This document shows positions 36,037-45,061 of a stretch of 64,000 nucleotides of DNA, one piece after another. The stretch covers positions 2,170,001 through 2,234,000 of the forward strand of contig NZ_CP132194.1 of assembly GCF_030718935.1 (NCBI RefSeq), given 5' to 3'. Both the position numbers and the translations under genes were made by a program. The notes under the pieces are model-generated. The model made no database searches, had not been told where the DNA came from, and saw nothing but the letters and a program-made list of their open reading frames with translations. Every line of letters starts with the position of its first letter. The stretch's first letter is position 1. This DNA comes from Psychrobacter sp. M13. Lineage in GTDB: Bacteria; Pseudomonadota; Gammaproteobacteria; Pseudomonadales; Moraxellaceae.

Positions 36037-37056
36037 TTACTTAGCCGCTTGCTCATCATAATATCTTTGAGCACCAGGATGTATAGGGGCAACCATACCA
36101 TCTTGGGCTGTTGCTAAGCTGATATCATTAGCCGCTTGATGCGCAGTTTTTAAACCTTCTAAATTCTCAAATAAGGCTTTGGTTAATTTATAACCATCAT
36201 CTTCAGAAATATCAGAACGTATTAATAAAGCATTCATGATAGCGGCAGTTGGAATAGCGGTTTCATTACCGTAAGTACCTGCTGGAATCTCAAAGCTTTT
36301 GAAATATGGTTTTGTTGCAATAATTTCATTTAATTTGTCTTGATTAATGGTGACTAGCTGCAGATCCAAGCCTTGCTCTAATTCTAGTAGCGACGAATTA
36401 GGTAACCCACTACTAAAAAATGCTGCTTCAATTTTACCCGCTTTCATAGCGTCAGCGGCATCAGCGAATCCTAGATAATCCACTGTAACATCATCATAAG
36501 TCAAACCAAAGCCTTCTAGTAGCGTGCGAGCATTGACCTCAGTACCAGAGCCTTGGTCACCAACGGCAATACGCTTCCCTCTCAAATCTTCGATATTCTT
36601 GATACCAGAGCTTTGGGTTGATACCAGTTGAACCACGTTTGGATACAGTACAGCGATTTGTTGAATATTGTTGATAGGAGTATCAAAGTTGTTTTCACCA
36701 TTGACAGCATCAGTAACCACATCACTTAGCGCCAGTACCATATCGACTTTACCTTGCGTCAATAGATTGACATTTTCTACTGATGCACCCGTCGTCTGCG
36801 TTTTAGAATTAACCCCAAATGTTTGGGCATATATCTCTGCCAATGAGGTACCAATAATATTATAGGGACCCGATGCGCCACCCGTCGCTATAGTAACGAA
36901 TTTAGTTTCAAGCGTATCAGCAGACACTGCAGCATCTACTGCCGTAGCATCCGTTTCTGAACTGGGCGATGAGCAAGCACTAAGCCCTAAAGTAACCCCT
37001 AGCATGACTGATAGTAGTAATGGGGATTTGAGGTGAGTAAGCGTTGTCTGGAACAT
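36037..37056 (-). CDS. TAXI-family TRAP transporter solute-binding lipoprotein
   Basis: 339 residues from ATG 37056, which has AAGGA eight bases upstream; two earlier in-frame starts lack one. The lipobox LSAC places the lipidated cysteine at residue 28. TAXI family: FVTIATGGASGPYNIIGTSLAEIYA after the linker, TGASVENVNLLTQGKVDMVLALSD, IEDLRGKRIAVGDQGSGTEVNA and MKAGKIEAAFFSSGLPNSSL. It captures the substrate in the periplasm (often glutamate or glutamine in the family) and delivers it to the fused permease encoded downstream. First gene of a three-gene operon. Confidence 0.92.
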   Translation of the reverse strand: MFQTTLTHLKSPLLLSVMLGVTLGLSACSSPSSETDATAVDAAVSADTLETKFVTIATGGASGPYNIIGTSLAEIYAQTFGVNSKTQTTGASVENVNLLTQGKVDMVLALSDVVTDAVNGENNFDTPINNIQQIAVLYPNVVQLVSTQSSGIKNIEDLRGKRIAVGDQGSGTEVNARTLLEGFGLTYDDVTVDYLGFADAADAMKAGKIEAAFFSSGLPNSSLLELEQGLDLQLVTINQDKLNEIIATKPYFKSFEIPAGTYGNETAIPTAAIMNALLIRSDISEDDGYKLTKALFENLEGLKTAHQAANDISLATAQDGMVAPIHPGAQRYYDEQAAK

Positions 37057-37254
37057 TGAATTCATCCTTGAGTAATATTGGCTCTGTATGATAATAAAAC
37101 AGATTAAAGTGCACACTGCAATACTATAGCAATATTATCAATGAATAAATAGCATTGTAATTTGGATCAACATTGAAAATTAAAACTACGTTATGGCTAA
37201 GAAATATGGCGCGCTAGCTGTTATCATTGACAATCAAAATTTTATGCTCTTCAA

Positions 37255-38172
37255 ATGGAAAACCTTATGACTACCCCCGAAAACCAAGACCACAATCAAG
37301 ACTCAGCGCAGCACTCTGCCGACATCGCCATCATTGGCGGTAGTGGTCTGTATCAAATGCAGGACTTAACCAATAAGCGTAGCATCAGTATAGCCACGCC
37401 TTATGGCAAGCCCTCTGATGGCATCGTATTGGGTGAGCTTAATGGCGTAACCATCGCTTTTTTGACTCGTCACGGTCATGAGCATAGATTGACCCCATCA
37501 ACAGTGCCTTATCGTGCTAATATTTATGCGCTAAAAACGTTAGGCGTACGCTATATACTCTCAGTATCTGCGGTGGGCTCATTGCAAGAGGAGCTTAAGC
37601 CGTTAGATATGGTCGTACCTGATCAAATGATTGATATGACCAAACAACGCGCTAGTAGCTTTTTTGGCAAAGGCGCTGTCGCCCACGTATCGATGGCTGA
37701 TCCTGTATGCCCTGCTCTCGCCGATATATTGACCCGTGCTTATAGCCAAGCCAATATTAGCGAAGGACAATGTCATGATAAGGCGACTTACGTCTGTATT
37801 GAAGGGCCGCAATTCTCAACTCGTGCGGAGTCAAATTGGTATCGTCAAATGAATGCCGATATTATTGGCATGACCAATATGCCAGAAGCCAAACTCGCTC
37901 GTGAAGCTAGCATCGCTTATGCCACATTAGCTTTGGTGACGGACTTTGATAGTTGGCATCCAACCGAAGAAGATGTCAGCGCGGATTATGCCATCCGAAA
38001 TCTGAAGAAAAATGCTAATAACGCGCAGCAAGTGATTAAGCAAGCGGTCGCCTTAATTGCCGATGAGCAGCCAAAATCAATCGCCCATAATGCGTTAGCA
38101 CAAGCATTAGTTACCCCTATTGACGCAATGAGTAGCGATGTCAAAACAAAGCTTGAAGCATTGTTACCTTAA
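37255..38172 (+). CDS. mtnP: S-methyl-5'-thioadenosine/thioinosine phosphorylase family protein
   Basis: 305 residues. A purine nucleoside phosphorylase of the MTAP family, which splits methylthioadenosine (or methylthioinosine) into base and methylthioribose-1-phosphate. Seen: IAIIGGSGLYQM, FLTRHGHEHRLTPSTVPYRANIYALK, SVSAVGSLQEELKPLDMVVPDQMIDMTKQR, CIEGPQFSTRAE, GMTNMPEAKLAREA and TDFDSWH. ATG 37267 (second in-frame methionine) is also possible; neither start has a strong ribosome site. It converges on the arsenosugar operon, whose ArsS product is a 5'-deoxyadenosyl compound, so a role in removing its adenine is a plausible inference. The base specificity (adenine or hypoxanthine) is not decided here. 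Confidence 0.9.
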   Translation: MENLMTTPENQDHNQDSAQHSADIAIIGGSGLYQMQDLTNKRSISIATPYGKPSDGIVLGELNGVTIAFLTRHGHEHRLTPSTVPYRANIYALKTLGVRYILSVSAVGSLQEELKPLDMVVPDQMIDMTKQRASSFFGKGAVAHVSMADPVCPALADILTRAYSQANISEGQCHDKATYVCIEGPQFSTRAESNWYRQMNADIIGMTNMPEAKLAREASIAYATLALVTDFDSWHPTEEDVSADYAIRNLKKNANNAQQVIKQAVALIADEQPKSIAHNALAQALVTPIDAMSSDVKTKLEALLP

Positions 38173-38193
38173 TTTCGAAATGATCTGTGCATA

Positions 38194-38226
38194 AAAAGAG
38201 CCAGCTTATACTTTGCTGGCTTTTTG
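38194..38226. terminator. Terminator between mtnP and arsM-like genes
   Basis: AGCCAGC pairs with GCTGGCT around TTATACTTT, with A and T runs on both sides. Confidence 0.85.
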
Positions 38227-38245
38227 CTATCGTACTTCATTAGTC

Positions 38246-39334
38246 TTAACAACAACCGCCTGCATTACTAGATTCGTTAACTATTGGCGTTATGCTTGTT
38301 TGCTGATTGGTTTGTTGGCCAGCTCCCTGCTGACCAAACGGTATTGGCTCACCACAGTTTTTGAAAATACCAAAATGCTGACTTTTATCACCGATAAATT
38401 CAAAATGAGGTGCAAATCTTGATTCTTTTATCATCTGATAGGTATTAGCGCAAACGGGGAATACACGGCCTGTCTCTATACTATGATGCTTATCCAAGTC
38501 AAAGCGTTGTGGTAGCTGCTCAATGGTGCCTTTATAAATCACTGCTTGCCCATAATCCTCACAAGCATCCTCAAGCTCTGCACTTTTAAATAGACGATAG
38601 GTCGCAGAGAAAAACTGAATGTTACCCAGTTTAGCCGATAATGTAGGATCAGTAATCTCTAGAGGACGGTCTTCAACCAGCCTTGGATCTAGAAATTGCG
38701 CATCGCGTGCTAAACGCTCAAAGTCCTTCCAGTATAATGCCCCACTTAGGCACTCTCCATATAGCACAGGATCGTTAATCAAATGCTGCGGAATACGACG
38801 ATCCGCATAGACGTCTGAGAAATAAAACTCGCCACCTGGCTTTAGCAGACGCTGCACGCTCGCCATCACCGCCGCTTTATCCGTTGATAAGTTAATCACA
38901 CAATTAGAGACGATAATATCAAAACTGTTATCTGCTAGGTTTAGCTCATCCAAAGTTTCAAGATAACCTTTTATAAAGGTGACATTATCATAGCCAAATT
39001 TATTGGCATGATACTCTTGATGCTCACGTGCAATGGCTAGTTGCTCATCTGTCATATCGATACCGACAACATGACCTGTGCTACCGACTAATTGCGCTAG
39101 CGCATAGACATCACGGCCTGAGCCACTGCCTAAATCCAAAATACGACAGCCTTCTAATAACGCTGGACACACTAACCCACAGCCATAGTAACGACTGAGT
39201 ACGTCATCATGAATATTGGCAAGTAGTGGTTTTAGCCAGCTTGGCATGTTACTGATATCGCAACAAGCCGACGTCTTTAGATCAGCGGTACTTTGTAGTT
39301 GCTTGCCATAATAATCTTGTACCACGTCCTGCAT
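38246..39334 (-). CDS. arsM: ArsM-like arsenite methyltransferase of the arsenosugar operon
   Basis: 362 residues. SAM-binding ILDLGSGSGRDVYALAQLVG and GIDMTDEQLAIAR; the arsenic-methyltransferase stretch VSNCVINLSTDKAAV, LLKPGGEFYFSDVYADRRIPQ and YGECLSGALYWKDFERL. Cysteines likely to bind As(III) are visible: the CC pair near residue 24, the Cys in SNCVI and the Cys in GEC. A 70-residue C-terminal extension ends in a terminal CC. It is the last gene of the minus-strand arsenosugar operon. The operon setting favours making dimethylarsenite for ArsS. The nearest alternative is another arsenite methyltransferase subtype. Confidence 0.88.
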   Translation of the reverse strand: MQDVVQDYYGKQLQSTADLKTSACCDISNMPSWLKPLLANIHDDVLSRYYGCGLVCPALLEGCRILDLGSGSGRDVYALAQLVGSTGHVVGIDMTDEQLAIAREHQEYHANKFGYDNVTFIKGYLETLDELNLADNSFDIIVSNCVINLSTDKAAVMASVQRLLKPGGEFYFSDVYADRRIPQHLINDPVLYGECLSGALYWKDFERLARDAQFLDPRLVEDRPLEITDPTLSAKLGNIQFFSATYRLFKSAELEDACEDYGQAVIYKGTIEQLPQRFDLDKHHSIETGRVFPVCANTYQMIKESRFAPHFEFIGDKSQHFGIFKNCGEPIPFGQQGAGQQTNQQTSITPIVNESSNAGGCC

Positions 39335-39391
39335 AATCGTTTTCCTTTAAATATGGTAAGGGTATGAACAAAAACATCTTTAGCTTAGCAT

Positions 39392-40027
39392 TCAATTAAC
39401 CAACGTATAGTCTGCTAGCCAGCCTGTTGGTAAATACTGCAAGTCATCAGGCTCATCTATATCTGCTAATGGCTCTAACAACGCTAGCGACCAGCTCAAA
39501 TCTTTTATGCGCTGTTTGGTCACGGCTGCAACATCGCTCACGCTCCATGTCATATTTGAAAACAGGTGCGCATTAGCTTGCTGTAATCCAAGTAATACAT
39601 AACCCCCATCGAAAGCTGGAATCATAGATATATCATATTGCTCTAATTGCTGGGCAGCACTTTGCATTCTTTGGGCAGTTAGATCAGGGCAGTCGCTACC
39701 CGTTAATAGGACTTTATCGAAATTGGTTAATGCATTCTGACTGGCGGTTAACATACGCAGACCTAAGTCGCCTTGTGCTTGCGCTGACCATAATAATGAC
39801 TTTGGCAAATCCAGCTCCTTCCAACAAAGATCCGTTGGGGCTGGACTAACACACATCTCAACCGTATATCCAGTGGCTAGCGCTTGCTCAACACTGTGCA
39901 ACAATAGTTGCCGTGCCATACATGCCGCACCATCAATACCTAATGCTGGTTGCAAACGGGTCTTTGCCATGCCTTGTGCTGGGAATTTGGCAAAGATGAT
40001 AATGCAAGTTTGTGGTTTTTGATTCAT
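39392..40027 (-). CDS. TIGR04282-type arsenosugar biosynthesis glycosyltransferase
   Basis: 211 residues. The N-terminal IIIFAKFPAQGMAKTRLQPALG motif (KTRL plus the early AKFP) is typical of this CofC/GlmU-like nucleotidyl- or glycosyltransferase fold. LLTGSDCPDLT (about 107-117) holds the expected acidic metal site, and DIDEPDDLQYLP ends the catalytic part. In arsenosugar operons it is paired with the next upstream TIGR04283 transferase. It probably transfers the sugar or glycerol part of arsenosugars. The stop is 17 bases before nothing coding, and the upstream gene ends 17 bases before its start. The function is assigned by family and context only. Confidence 0.9.
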   Translation of the reverse strand: MNQKPQTCIIIFAKFPAQGMAKTRLQPALGIDGAACMARQLLLHSVEQALATGYTVEMCVSPAPTDLCWKELDLPKSLLWSAQAQGDLGLRMLTASQNALTNFDKVLLTGSDCPDLTAQRMQSAAQQLEQYDISMIPAFDGGYVLLGLQQANAHLFSNMTWSVSDVAAVTKQRIKDLSWSLALLEPLADIDEPDDLQYLPTGWLADYTLVN

Positions 40028-40044
40028 GATAGGTTCAGGTTCTT

Positions 40045-40779
40045 TTATTTATAATACCGCTGCTTAATACTCTCAGCCGACTCTCCGCGCCAGTAATCAA
40101 AGCGTAGCTGCCACATTAGCAGTATTGTCTGCCATGTGCCATGTTGCTGCCAACGCCTTGCCGAAGTAATGACTTTACTTGTTAGGCAAACAGGTTTAGC
40201 GATACCTTTTAAGCTTTTGCATAGCTCAATATCTTCCATTAACGGCTGTTTAGGGAAACCACCTAATTGTTCAAACAGCGCTTTGCTTATAAAAATAGCT
40301 TGATCGCCTGTAGCGATACTTGTCAGTCTTGAGCGACCATTCATCATAGCACCCACTAACCAGAGCATCGGGTTGCGACTGTCTAGCCGCACATTAAAAC
40401 GCCCCCACTCACAATTATTATCAGCTCTTTTCATTGCTAATGAAATATCATTGATAGCAGTCATAGGTAACTGAGTATCCGCATGCAGGAACAACAATAT
40501 ATCGCCAGTCGCTTGCGCGGCGCCTGCATTCATTTGTACTGCACGTCCAGAGGGTGACTCAATAATTTGCCATCTTATATTCGATTTCTCACTGCTAAGA
40601 AAATCATTTATCAACACTTTAGCGACTGTAATTGAGCGATCAGTTGAGCCACCATCGACCATTATTATTTGCTGTGGCGCTGGATTTAGACTGCTAATAT
40701 TTGCAAACAAAAAAGGCAGATTGTCTGCCTCGTTGAGTATGGGAGTGATGATAGAAACGGTGTTCATATTTAGCGACAT
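40045..40779 (-). CDS. TIGR04283-type arsenosugar biosynthesis glycosyltransferase
   Basis: 244 residues of a GT2-like fold. N-terminal SIITPILNEADNLPFLF, IIMVDGGSTDRS (about 37-48) and the metal-binding LFLHADTQLP (about 94-103), then GDQAIFISKALFEQLGGFP, EDIELCKSLK and a C-terminal RRW. Cytoplasmic with no TM span. It follows the DUF547 gene by 21 bases and precedes the TIGR04282 gene by 17 bases, so the three are one transcription unit. It probably builds the ribofuranosyl-arsenic sugar chain; donor and acceptor are unknown. ATG 40767 (fifth codon) is an alternative start, giving MNTVSIIT. Confidence 0.9.
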   Translation of the reverse strand: MSLNMNTVSIITPILNEADNLPFLFANISSLNPAPQQIIMVDGGSTDRSITVAKVLINDFLSSEKSNIRWQIIESPSGRAVQMNAGAAQATGDILLFLHADTQLPMTAINDISLAMKRADNNCEWGRFNVRLDSRNPMLWLVGAMMNGRSRLTSIATGDQAIFISKALFEQLGGFPKQPLMEDIELCKSLKGIAKPVCLTSKVITSARRWQQHGTWQTILLMWQLRFDYWRGESAESIKQRYYK

Positions 40780-40800
40780 TGCCTCTATTTTTTATTACCA

Positions 40801-41646
40801 TTATTTTTTATTTAAGTTCCAATCATAATTAGTATAGCTAATTTTGGTCTTACCGCTCTTTAAGTCAGCCGTTTGAGACTTATTAAGACCTAGTGATGAG
40901 CTATAACGACCTAAAAAACCTTCTAAGTCTTTAGTACCGCGCCAATTGGTTTCAAAGTCCTCTTTATACCATTTGAATATTGGCGATACCTCAAGGGTAC
41001 TGCCCTTTAGACGGTTACGACTGCTATCGGCTAGGAACTTACTAGTGACTTGCTCTAGCTGCTTATCGAGCTTACTAGCTGTAAAGGCATCATCTAATAA
41101 CGCTGGGCAACCGATGCTAGCGCAGTTGACGGCAAAGTGAATACGAGGTTCGTTATAGCGCTTAGAGCCACGAATGAGATTATGCTCGATATCATCAAGC
41201 GAGCGCGTTTTACCTAATAATGAAATGAAGTTCTGTTTCCAAGGTGAGCCAAATACGCCGCCGATATCCTTGATCGATTTGATACCTGGGTATTTAGTTA
41301 AGACCAGCTCAACGGTACCTGCGTTATAGACATTGATCAAAAATGCCAGTTGCTCATCCTTGCTCCATTTATTGAACTCAGACTGACTGACTTTACTAGT
41401 GGCGGCCATATAGCTATCGAGCTTGGCTTGATCCGCTTTCATGCCAGCGTAATTGACTACAGAAGCCTTACCGCCGTTAGTCATCGTGACATTTTTATTA
41501 AGTAAACTATCCCAGCTACTGTGGTTAAAGTCGGCAAAGGCAGCCGTGCTGGATAACAAGATAGCGGCTGCAATGACAGGCTGTACTAGTAAGCCTTTAA
41601 TTGAGCGCTTAGCAAAACGTTGGGTTGATCTATTCGATATTGACAT
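40801..41646 (-). CDS. DUF547 domain protein with signal peptide
   Basis: 281 residues. A signal peptide (VIAAAILLSSTAAFADF, cut near residue 39) sends it to the periplasm. DUF547 features: WSKDEQLAFLINVYNAGTVELVL (about 92-114), DDIEHNLIRG and RIHFAVNCASIGCP (about 170-183), a motif with the cysteine pair NCASIGCP. The family is predicted to have a transglutaminase/papain-like fold, with the Cys-His region possibly catalytic. It sits between the reductase fusion and glycosyltransferase genes, so it belongs to the arsenosugar operon. Its contribution there is not known. Confidence 0.88.
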   Translation of the reverse strand: MSISNRSTQRFAKRSIKGLLVQPVIAAAILLSSTAAFADFNHSSWDSLLNKNVTMTNGGKASVVNYAGMKADQAKLDSYMAATSKVSQSEFNKWSKDEQLAFLINVYNAGTVELVLTKYPGIKSIKDIGGVFGSPWKQNFISLLGKTRSLDDIEHNLIRGSKRYNEPRIHFAVNCASIGCPALLDDAFTASKLDKQLEQVTSKFLADSSRNRLKGSTLEVSPIFKWYKEDFETNWRGTKDLEGFLGRYSSSLGLNKSQTADLKSGKTKISYTNYDWNLNKK

Positions 41647-41650
41647 AATC

Positions 41651-43837
41651 TTAACTCCGTTTAAATTTATGGAATTTTTCTACCCAAGTTAAAAGCTTTT
41701 CGGGTGCATGATTGCGTTTCCACTCTCCTGCCACGTATTTATTAGCTTCACTCATAGTAGGATAGGTATGAATAGTGCCAAGGACTTTGTTGAGTCCAAG
41801 GTTATGCTTCATAGCGAGGACGTATTCGGCAAGTAACTCGCCAGCGTGATTACCGACGATAGTCACGCCTAATATTTTATCTTTATTGGGTACCGTTAAT
41901 ACTTTGACCCAACCTGTCGCTTGGCTTTCAGTAATCGCACGATCCAGATCGCTGATATCGTAGCGCGTGACTTCATATTTGATATTTTTCTTATTGGCAT
42001 CGATCTCATTCAGGCCAACGCGCGCGACTTCGGGATCAATAAAAGTGACCCAAGGAATTACCCGATAGTCCGCTTTGAACTTTTTAAACGTGCCAAACAG
42101 CGCATTAACTGCCGCGTACCAAGCTTGATGCGCGGCGACATGAGTAAACTGATAAGGGCCTGCCACATCGCCTGCCGCTAAAATATTAGGAAATTTGGTC
42201 TCAAGGTAATCATTGGTGACGATGGTCTTTTCGGCATCGATGCCCAGATTATCCAGTCCATAGCCGGTCAGCCGCGACTGCCGACCCACTGCTATAATTA
42301 TCTCATCAAACTCGATAGCAGACTCAATACCGTTGTGTTTAAGCGTTAAGCGGTTACTGCTCTGTCCGTCAGCCTCAATATCAGTACTGACACGTTCGCA
42401 ACGCACTGCATCATGCTCAAGTAGTACTCGTACCCCATCAGCTTCTAGGCAAGCCTTGGCGTACTCTGCTACCTCTAGGTCTTCTTTATTGAGCAGTTGC
42501 TCGCCACGCTGTACCTGTGTCACCTGCGAACCTAAGCGCGCAAAAGCTTGCGACAACTCACAGCCGATAGGGCCACCACCGACAATCACTAAGCGTTTAG
42601 GTGGACTTGACTGATGACTGAGCTTTTCCCATAAGTTATCACTGGTTAAATAGTCGATATTTTCTAAGCCTTCAATAGGTGGAATAAACGGCTTACTACC
42701 TGCCGCAATAACGATACTACGAGTGCTTACACGTTGAGTGCTGTTTGTGTCATTAGCATCATTACTAGCGATTTCTATCGTCCACGGATCGATAATCGTC
42801 GCATAACCTTTGATGACATCAACGCCAAGATCGGTATAGCGCTCGACACTGTCATTGGGTTCTATAGTGGCAATGATTTTATGAATACGTGCCATAACTG
42901 ATTTAAAATCATACTCAGCTTCTACATTTTGCAGACCGTACTTTTCACCATGGCGCATGCTATTGGCCACTTTAGCGCTTTTGATTAGTGATTTACTGGG
43001 CACACAGCCATAATTCAGACAATCACCGCCCATTTTATGCGCTTCAACTAGTGTGACTTTGGCCTTAACCGTAGCCGCGATATAAGAGGAGACTAAACCT
43101 GCTGCACCTGCGCCTATCACGACCATATTGCGATCAAAAGATTTGGGCTTGCTCCAGCCTTTATAGACTTGACGCGCTTTATACCAGTTGAGTGCTTTTT
43201 TGGCGATTAACGGGAAGACAGCTAGTAGCGCAAATGAGGCAAGCAATGTCGGTGAAATAATATCGCCAAGACTCTCAATCTGCGCCAGCTGTACCCCAGC
43301 ATTGACATAAACAAAAGTACCTGCCAGCATGCCGATCTGACTCACCCAGTAGTAAGTCCAAGTCTTGATATTAGTGAGACCCATCAAGATATTGACTAAG
43401 AAAAATGGAAATAACGGTAGCAAGCGTAAGGTAAATAAATAGAAGCCGCCGTCTTTTTCGATACCCGCATTGATGCTATCTAGCTTACTGGCAAACTTGC
43501 TTTGGAAGCTTTCTCGCAACAGGTACCGCGCTGCAAGAAAGGCAAATAACGCGCCAACACTAGAGGCAAATGAGGCTAGCAGCAGACCCCACCATAGCCC
43601 AAACAAAGCGCCTGCGAGCAAAGTCATTAATGCGGCACCAGGTAATGAAAACGCAGCAATAAGTACATATGCTAAGAAAAATAGTCCACCTACCAATAGT
43701 GGAGATTCATTGCGCCACTCGTAGAACTGCCCTAGACGTGCTTGAATACCTTCCAAGGTTAATAAATCGTTAAAGCCAAATAAGAAAAATCCAGCAACGA
43801 CCAAAACGACCACTAGGACAATGAGTACCTTTTTCAT
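41651..43837 (-). CDS. TVP38/SNARE-associated membrane domain fused to mercuric-reductase-like FAD oxidoreductase
   Basis: 728 residues from ATG 43837, chosen because AAAGGA lies seven bases upstream (the frame starts 15 codons earlier without one). Residues about 25-190 form a TVP38/DedA-like four-to-six-span membrane domain (SLPGAALMTLLAGALFG; RLLPLFPFFLVNILMG). The rest is a group I pyridine nucleotide-disulfide oxidoreductase: FAD motif GAGAAG (242-247), redox-active cysteines C273 and C278 in GGDCLNYGCVPS, NADPH-site GGGPIGCELSQAF, GRQSRLTGYGL, LAAGDVAGPY and a C-terminal dimerisation domain with HTYPTMSEA. Reduction of arsenic or thiol intermediates at the membrane is a plausible role. 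It starts just after the ArsS gene. Confidence 0.9.
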   Translation of the reverse strand: MKKVLIVLVVVLVVAGFFLFGFNDLLTLEGIQARLGQFYEWRNESPLLVGGLFFLAYVLIAAFSLPGAALMTLLAGALFGLWWGLLLASFASSVGALFAFLAARYLLRESFQSKFASKLDSINAGIEKDGGFYLFTLRLLPLFPFFLVNILMGLTNIKTWTYYWVSQIGMLAGTFVYVNAGVQLAQIESLGDIISPTLLASFALLAVFPLIAKKALNWYKARQVYKGWSKPKSFDRNMVVIGAGAAGLVSSYIAATVKAKVTLVEAHKMGGDCLNYGCVPSKSLIKSAKVANSMRHGEKYGLQNVEAEYDFKSVMARIHKIIATIEPNDSVERYTDLGVDVIKGYATIIDPWTIEIASNDANDTNSTQRVSTRSIVIAAGSKPFIPPIEGLENIDYLTSDNLWEKLSHQSSPPKRLVIVGGGPIGCELSQAFARLGSQVTQVQRGEQLLNKEDLEVAEYAKACLEADGVRVLLEHDAVRCERVSTDIEADGQSSNRLTLKHNGIESAIEFDEIIIAVGRQSRLTGYGLDNLGIDAEKTIVTNDYLETKFPNILAAGDVAGPYQFTHVAAHQAWYAAVNALFGTFKKFKADYRVIPWVTFIDPEVARVGLNEIDANKKNIKYEVTRYDISDLDRAITESQATGWVKVLTVPNKDKILGVTIVGNHAGELLAEYVLAMKHNLGLNKVLGTIHTYPTMSEANKYVAGEWKRNHAPEKLLTWVEKFHKFKRS

Positions 43838-43905
43838 GCGTTGTCCTTTATAAAAAACATAATTAAAATTTTGTGAACTCATTTAAATAGATTAAATGCT
43901 ATTTT

Positions 43906-44898
43906 TTAAACTTGCGCTTGTGCCTCAACTTCATCGAGAGCGCCGCCACAGCTACTACCTTGCCCTGCGGTGCAGCCGTAACAGTGGTCACCAATAGCAA
44001 TCTCATCACCACGCGGATTTTGAGTTAATAAATCGCTTAACTGTCGGCGTGATTTATTCGGTACGGCAATCTCTAACTGCTGATTAAAGTCGCAATCGAA
44101 TAGCTCCCCGAGCCAATTAACGCTAATAGTCTCGCGGCACATCACGTCTTTTAGATTGGCAGCGACATAATTGTCCTTTAGCAAATCCATATAAGGATGA
44201 AATTCATTCTTGGCGAGCAATACCGCGCCAAAGCGTTGAATCGGCATATTGGTTAGCGCAAACAATTGATTAAACTCAATATCGAAGTGCTCTTTTAATT
44301 CGCGCTTATAATCGGCCTCTAGCTGCTGCTGATCAGGCGGTAGTGTCGCGCCTTGCGGGTTATAAACTAGATTTAACGTCAAACCGGAGCCTTCTCTGCC
44401 GTAACCCTTTCCATAACCTAGGGCATTAAGCTTATGCAATCCTAAAATACTGTCATCAAACGCGCCTTTACCGCGCTGCTTATCGACGTTCTCTAGCGAA
44501 TAGCAAGGTAGAGAGGCGACTACTTCGACTTGATTGTCTGCCAAAAACTGCGCCATATCTTCATAACCTTCTTCCATAAGGATAGTAAGATTACAGCGGT
44601 CAATGACGGTGACACCCATATCGCGTGCAGATTTGACTAAATATTTAAAATCATCATGCATCTCAGGCGCGCCGCCCGTTAGATCTAACGTATCAATATT
44701 TTGTGCTTGCAGAACTTGTGGTATTAGCTCAACCAGCTCGCGTGACATCATCTCAGTACGGTACGGGCTAGCAGCCACATGACAATGAACACAGGACATA
44801 TTACATAAATAGCCCATATTGACTTGCAGCGTCGTCAACGCGCGTCGTTTGATAGCAGGAAAGTCGGTGAATTCAAGCAGCTCAATAGTAGATTTCAT
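43906..44898 (-). CDS. arsS: Arsenosugar biosynthesis radical SAM protein ArsS
   Basis: 330 residues. The CxxxCxxC radical SAM motif is at C32, C36 and C39 (CNMSCVHC), followed by HVAASPYRTEMM. Conserved features include LDLTGGAPEMHDDF (GGAPE near residue 75), YNPQGATLPPDQ, VMCRETISVNW, and a C-terminal cluster region DHCYGCTAGQGSSCGG. ArsS transfers a 5'-deoxyadenosyl radical product to dimethylarsenite, giving the nucleoside precursor of arsenosugars (known from a cyanobacterial enzyme). Motifs and operon partners agree. An AAAGGA precedes the ATG at about 14 bases, longer than usual. Confidence 0.95.
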   Translation of the reverse strand: MKSTIELLEFTDFPAIKRRALTTLQVNMGYLCNMSCVHCHVAASPYRTEMMSRELVELIPQVLQAQNIDTLDLTGGAPEMHDDFKYLVKSARDMGVTVIDRCNLTILMEEGYEDMAQFLADNQVEVVASLPCYSLENVDKQRGKGAFDDSILGLHKLNALGYGKGYGREGSGLTLNLVYNPQGATLPPDQQQLEADYKRELKEHFDIEFNQLFALTNMPIQRFGAVLLAKNEFHPYMDLLKDNYVAANLKDVMCRETISVNWLGELFDCDFNQQLEIAVPNKSRRQLSDLLTQNPRGDEIAIGDHCYGCTAGQGSSCGGALDEVEAQAQV

Positions 44899-45061
44899 AA
44901 TAATTTAGAATCCTTTCATTCATTCGTTCATTTACTTTTTCATTTAGCTTGCTTATTACTTATAAAATCTTGCTCTATATAGTTTATCTAATCAATAATA
45001 CAGTATTGATTATAAATATTTATGATTAAAAACGTTACTTTTTCTATCTAGATGAATATAT

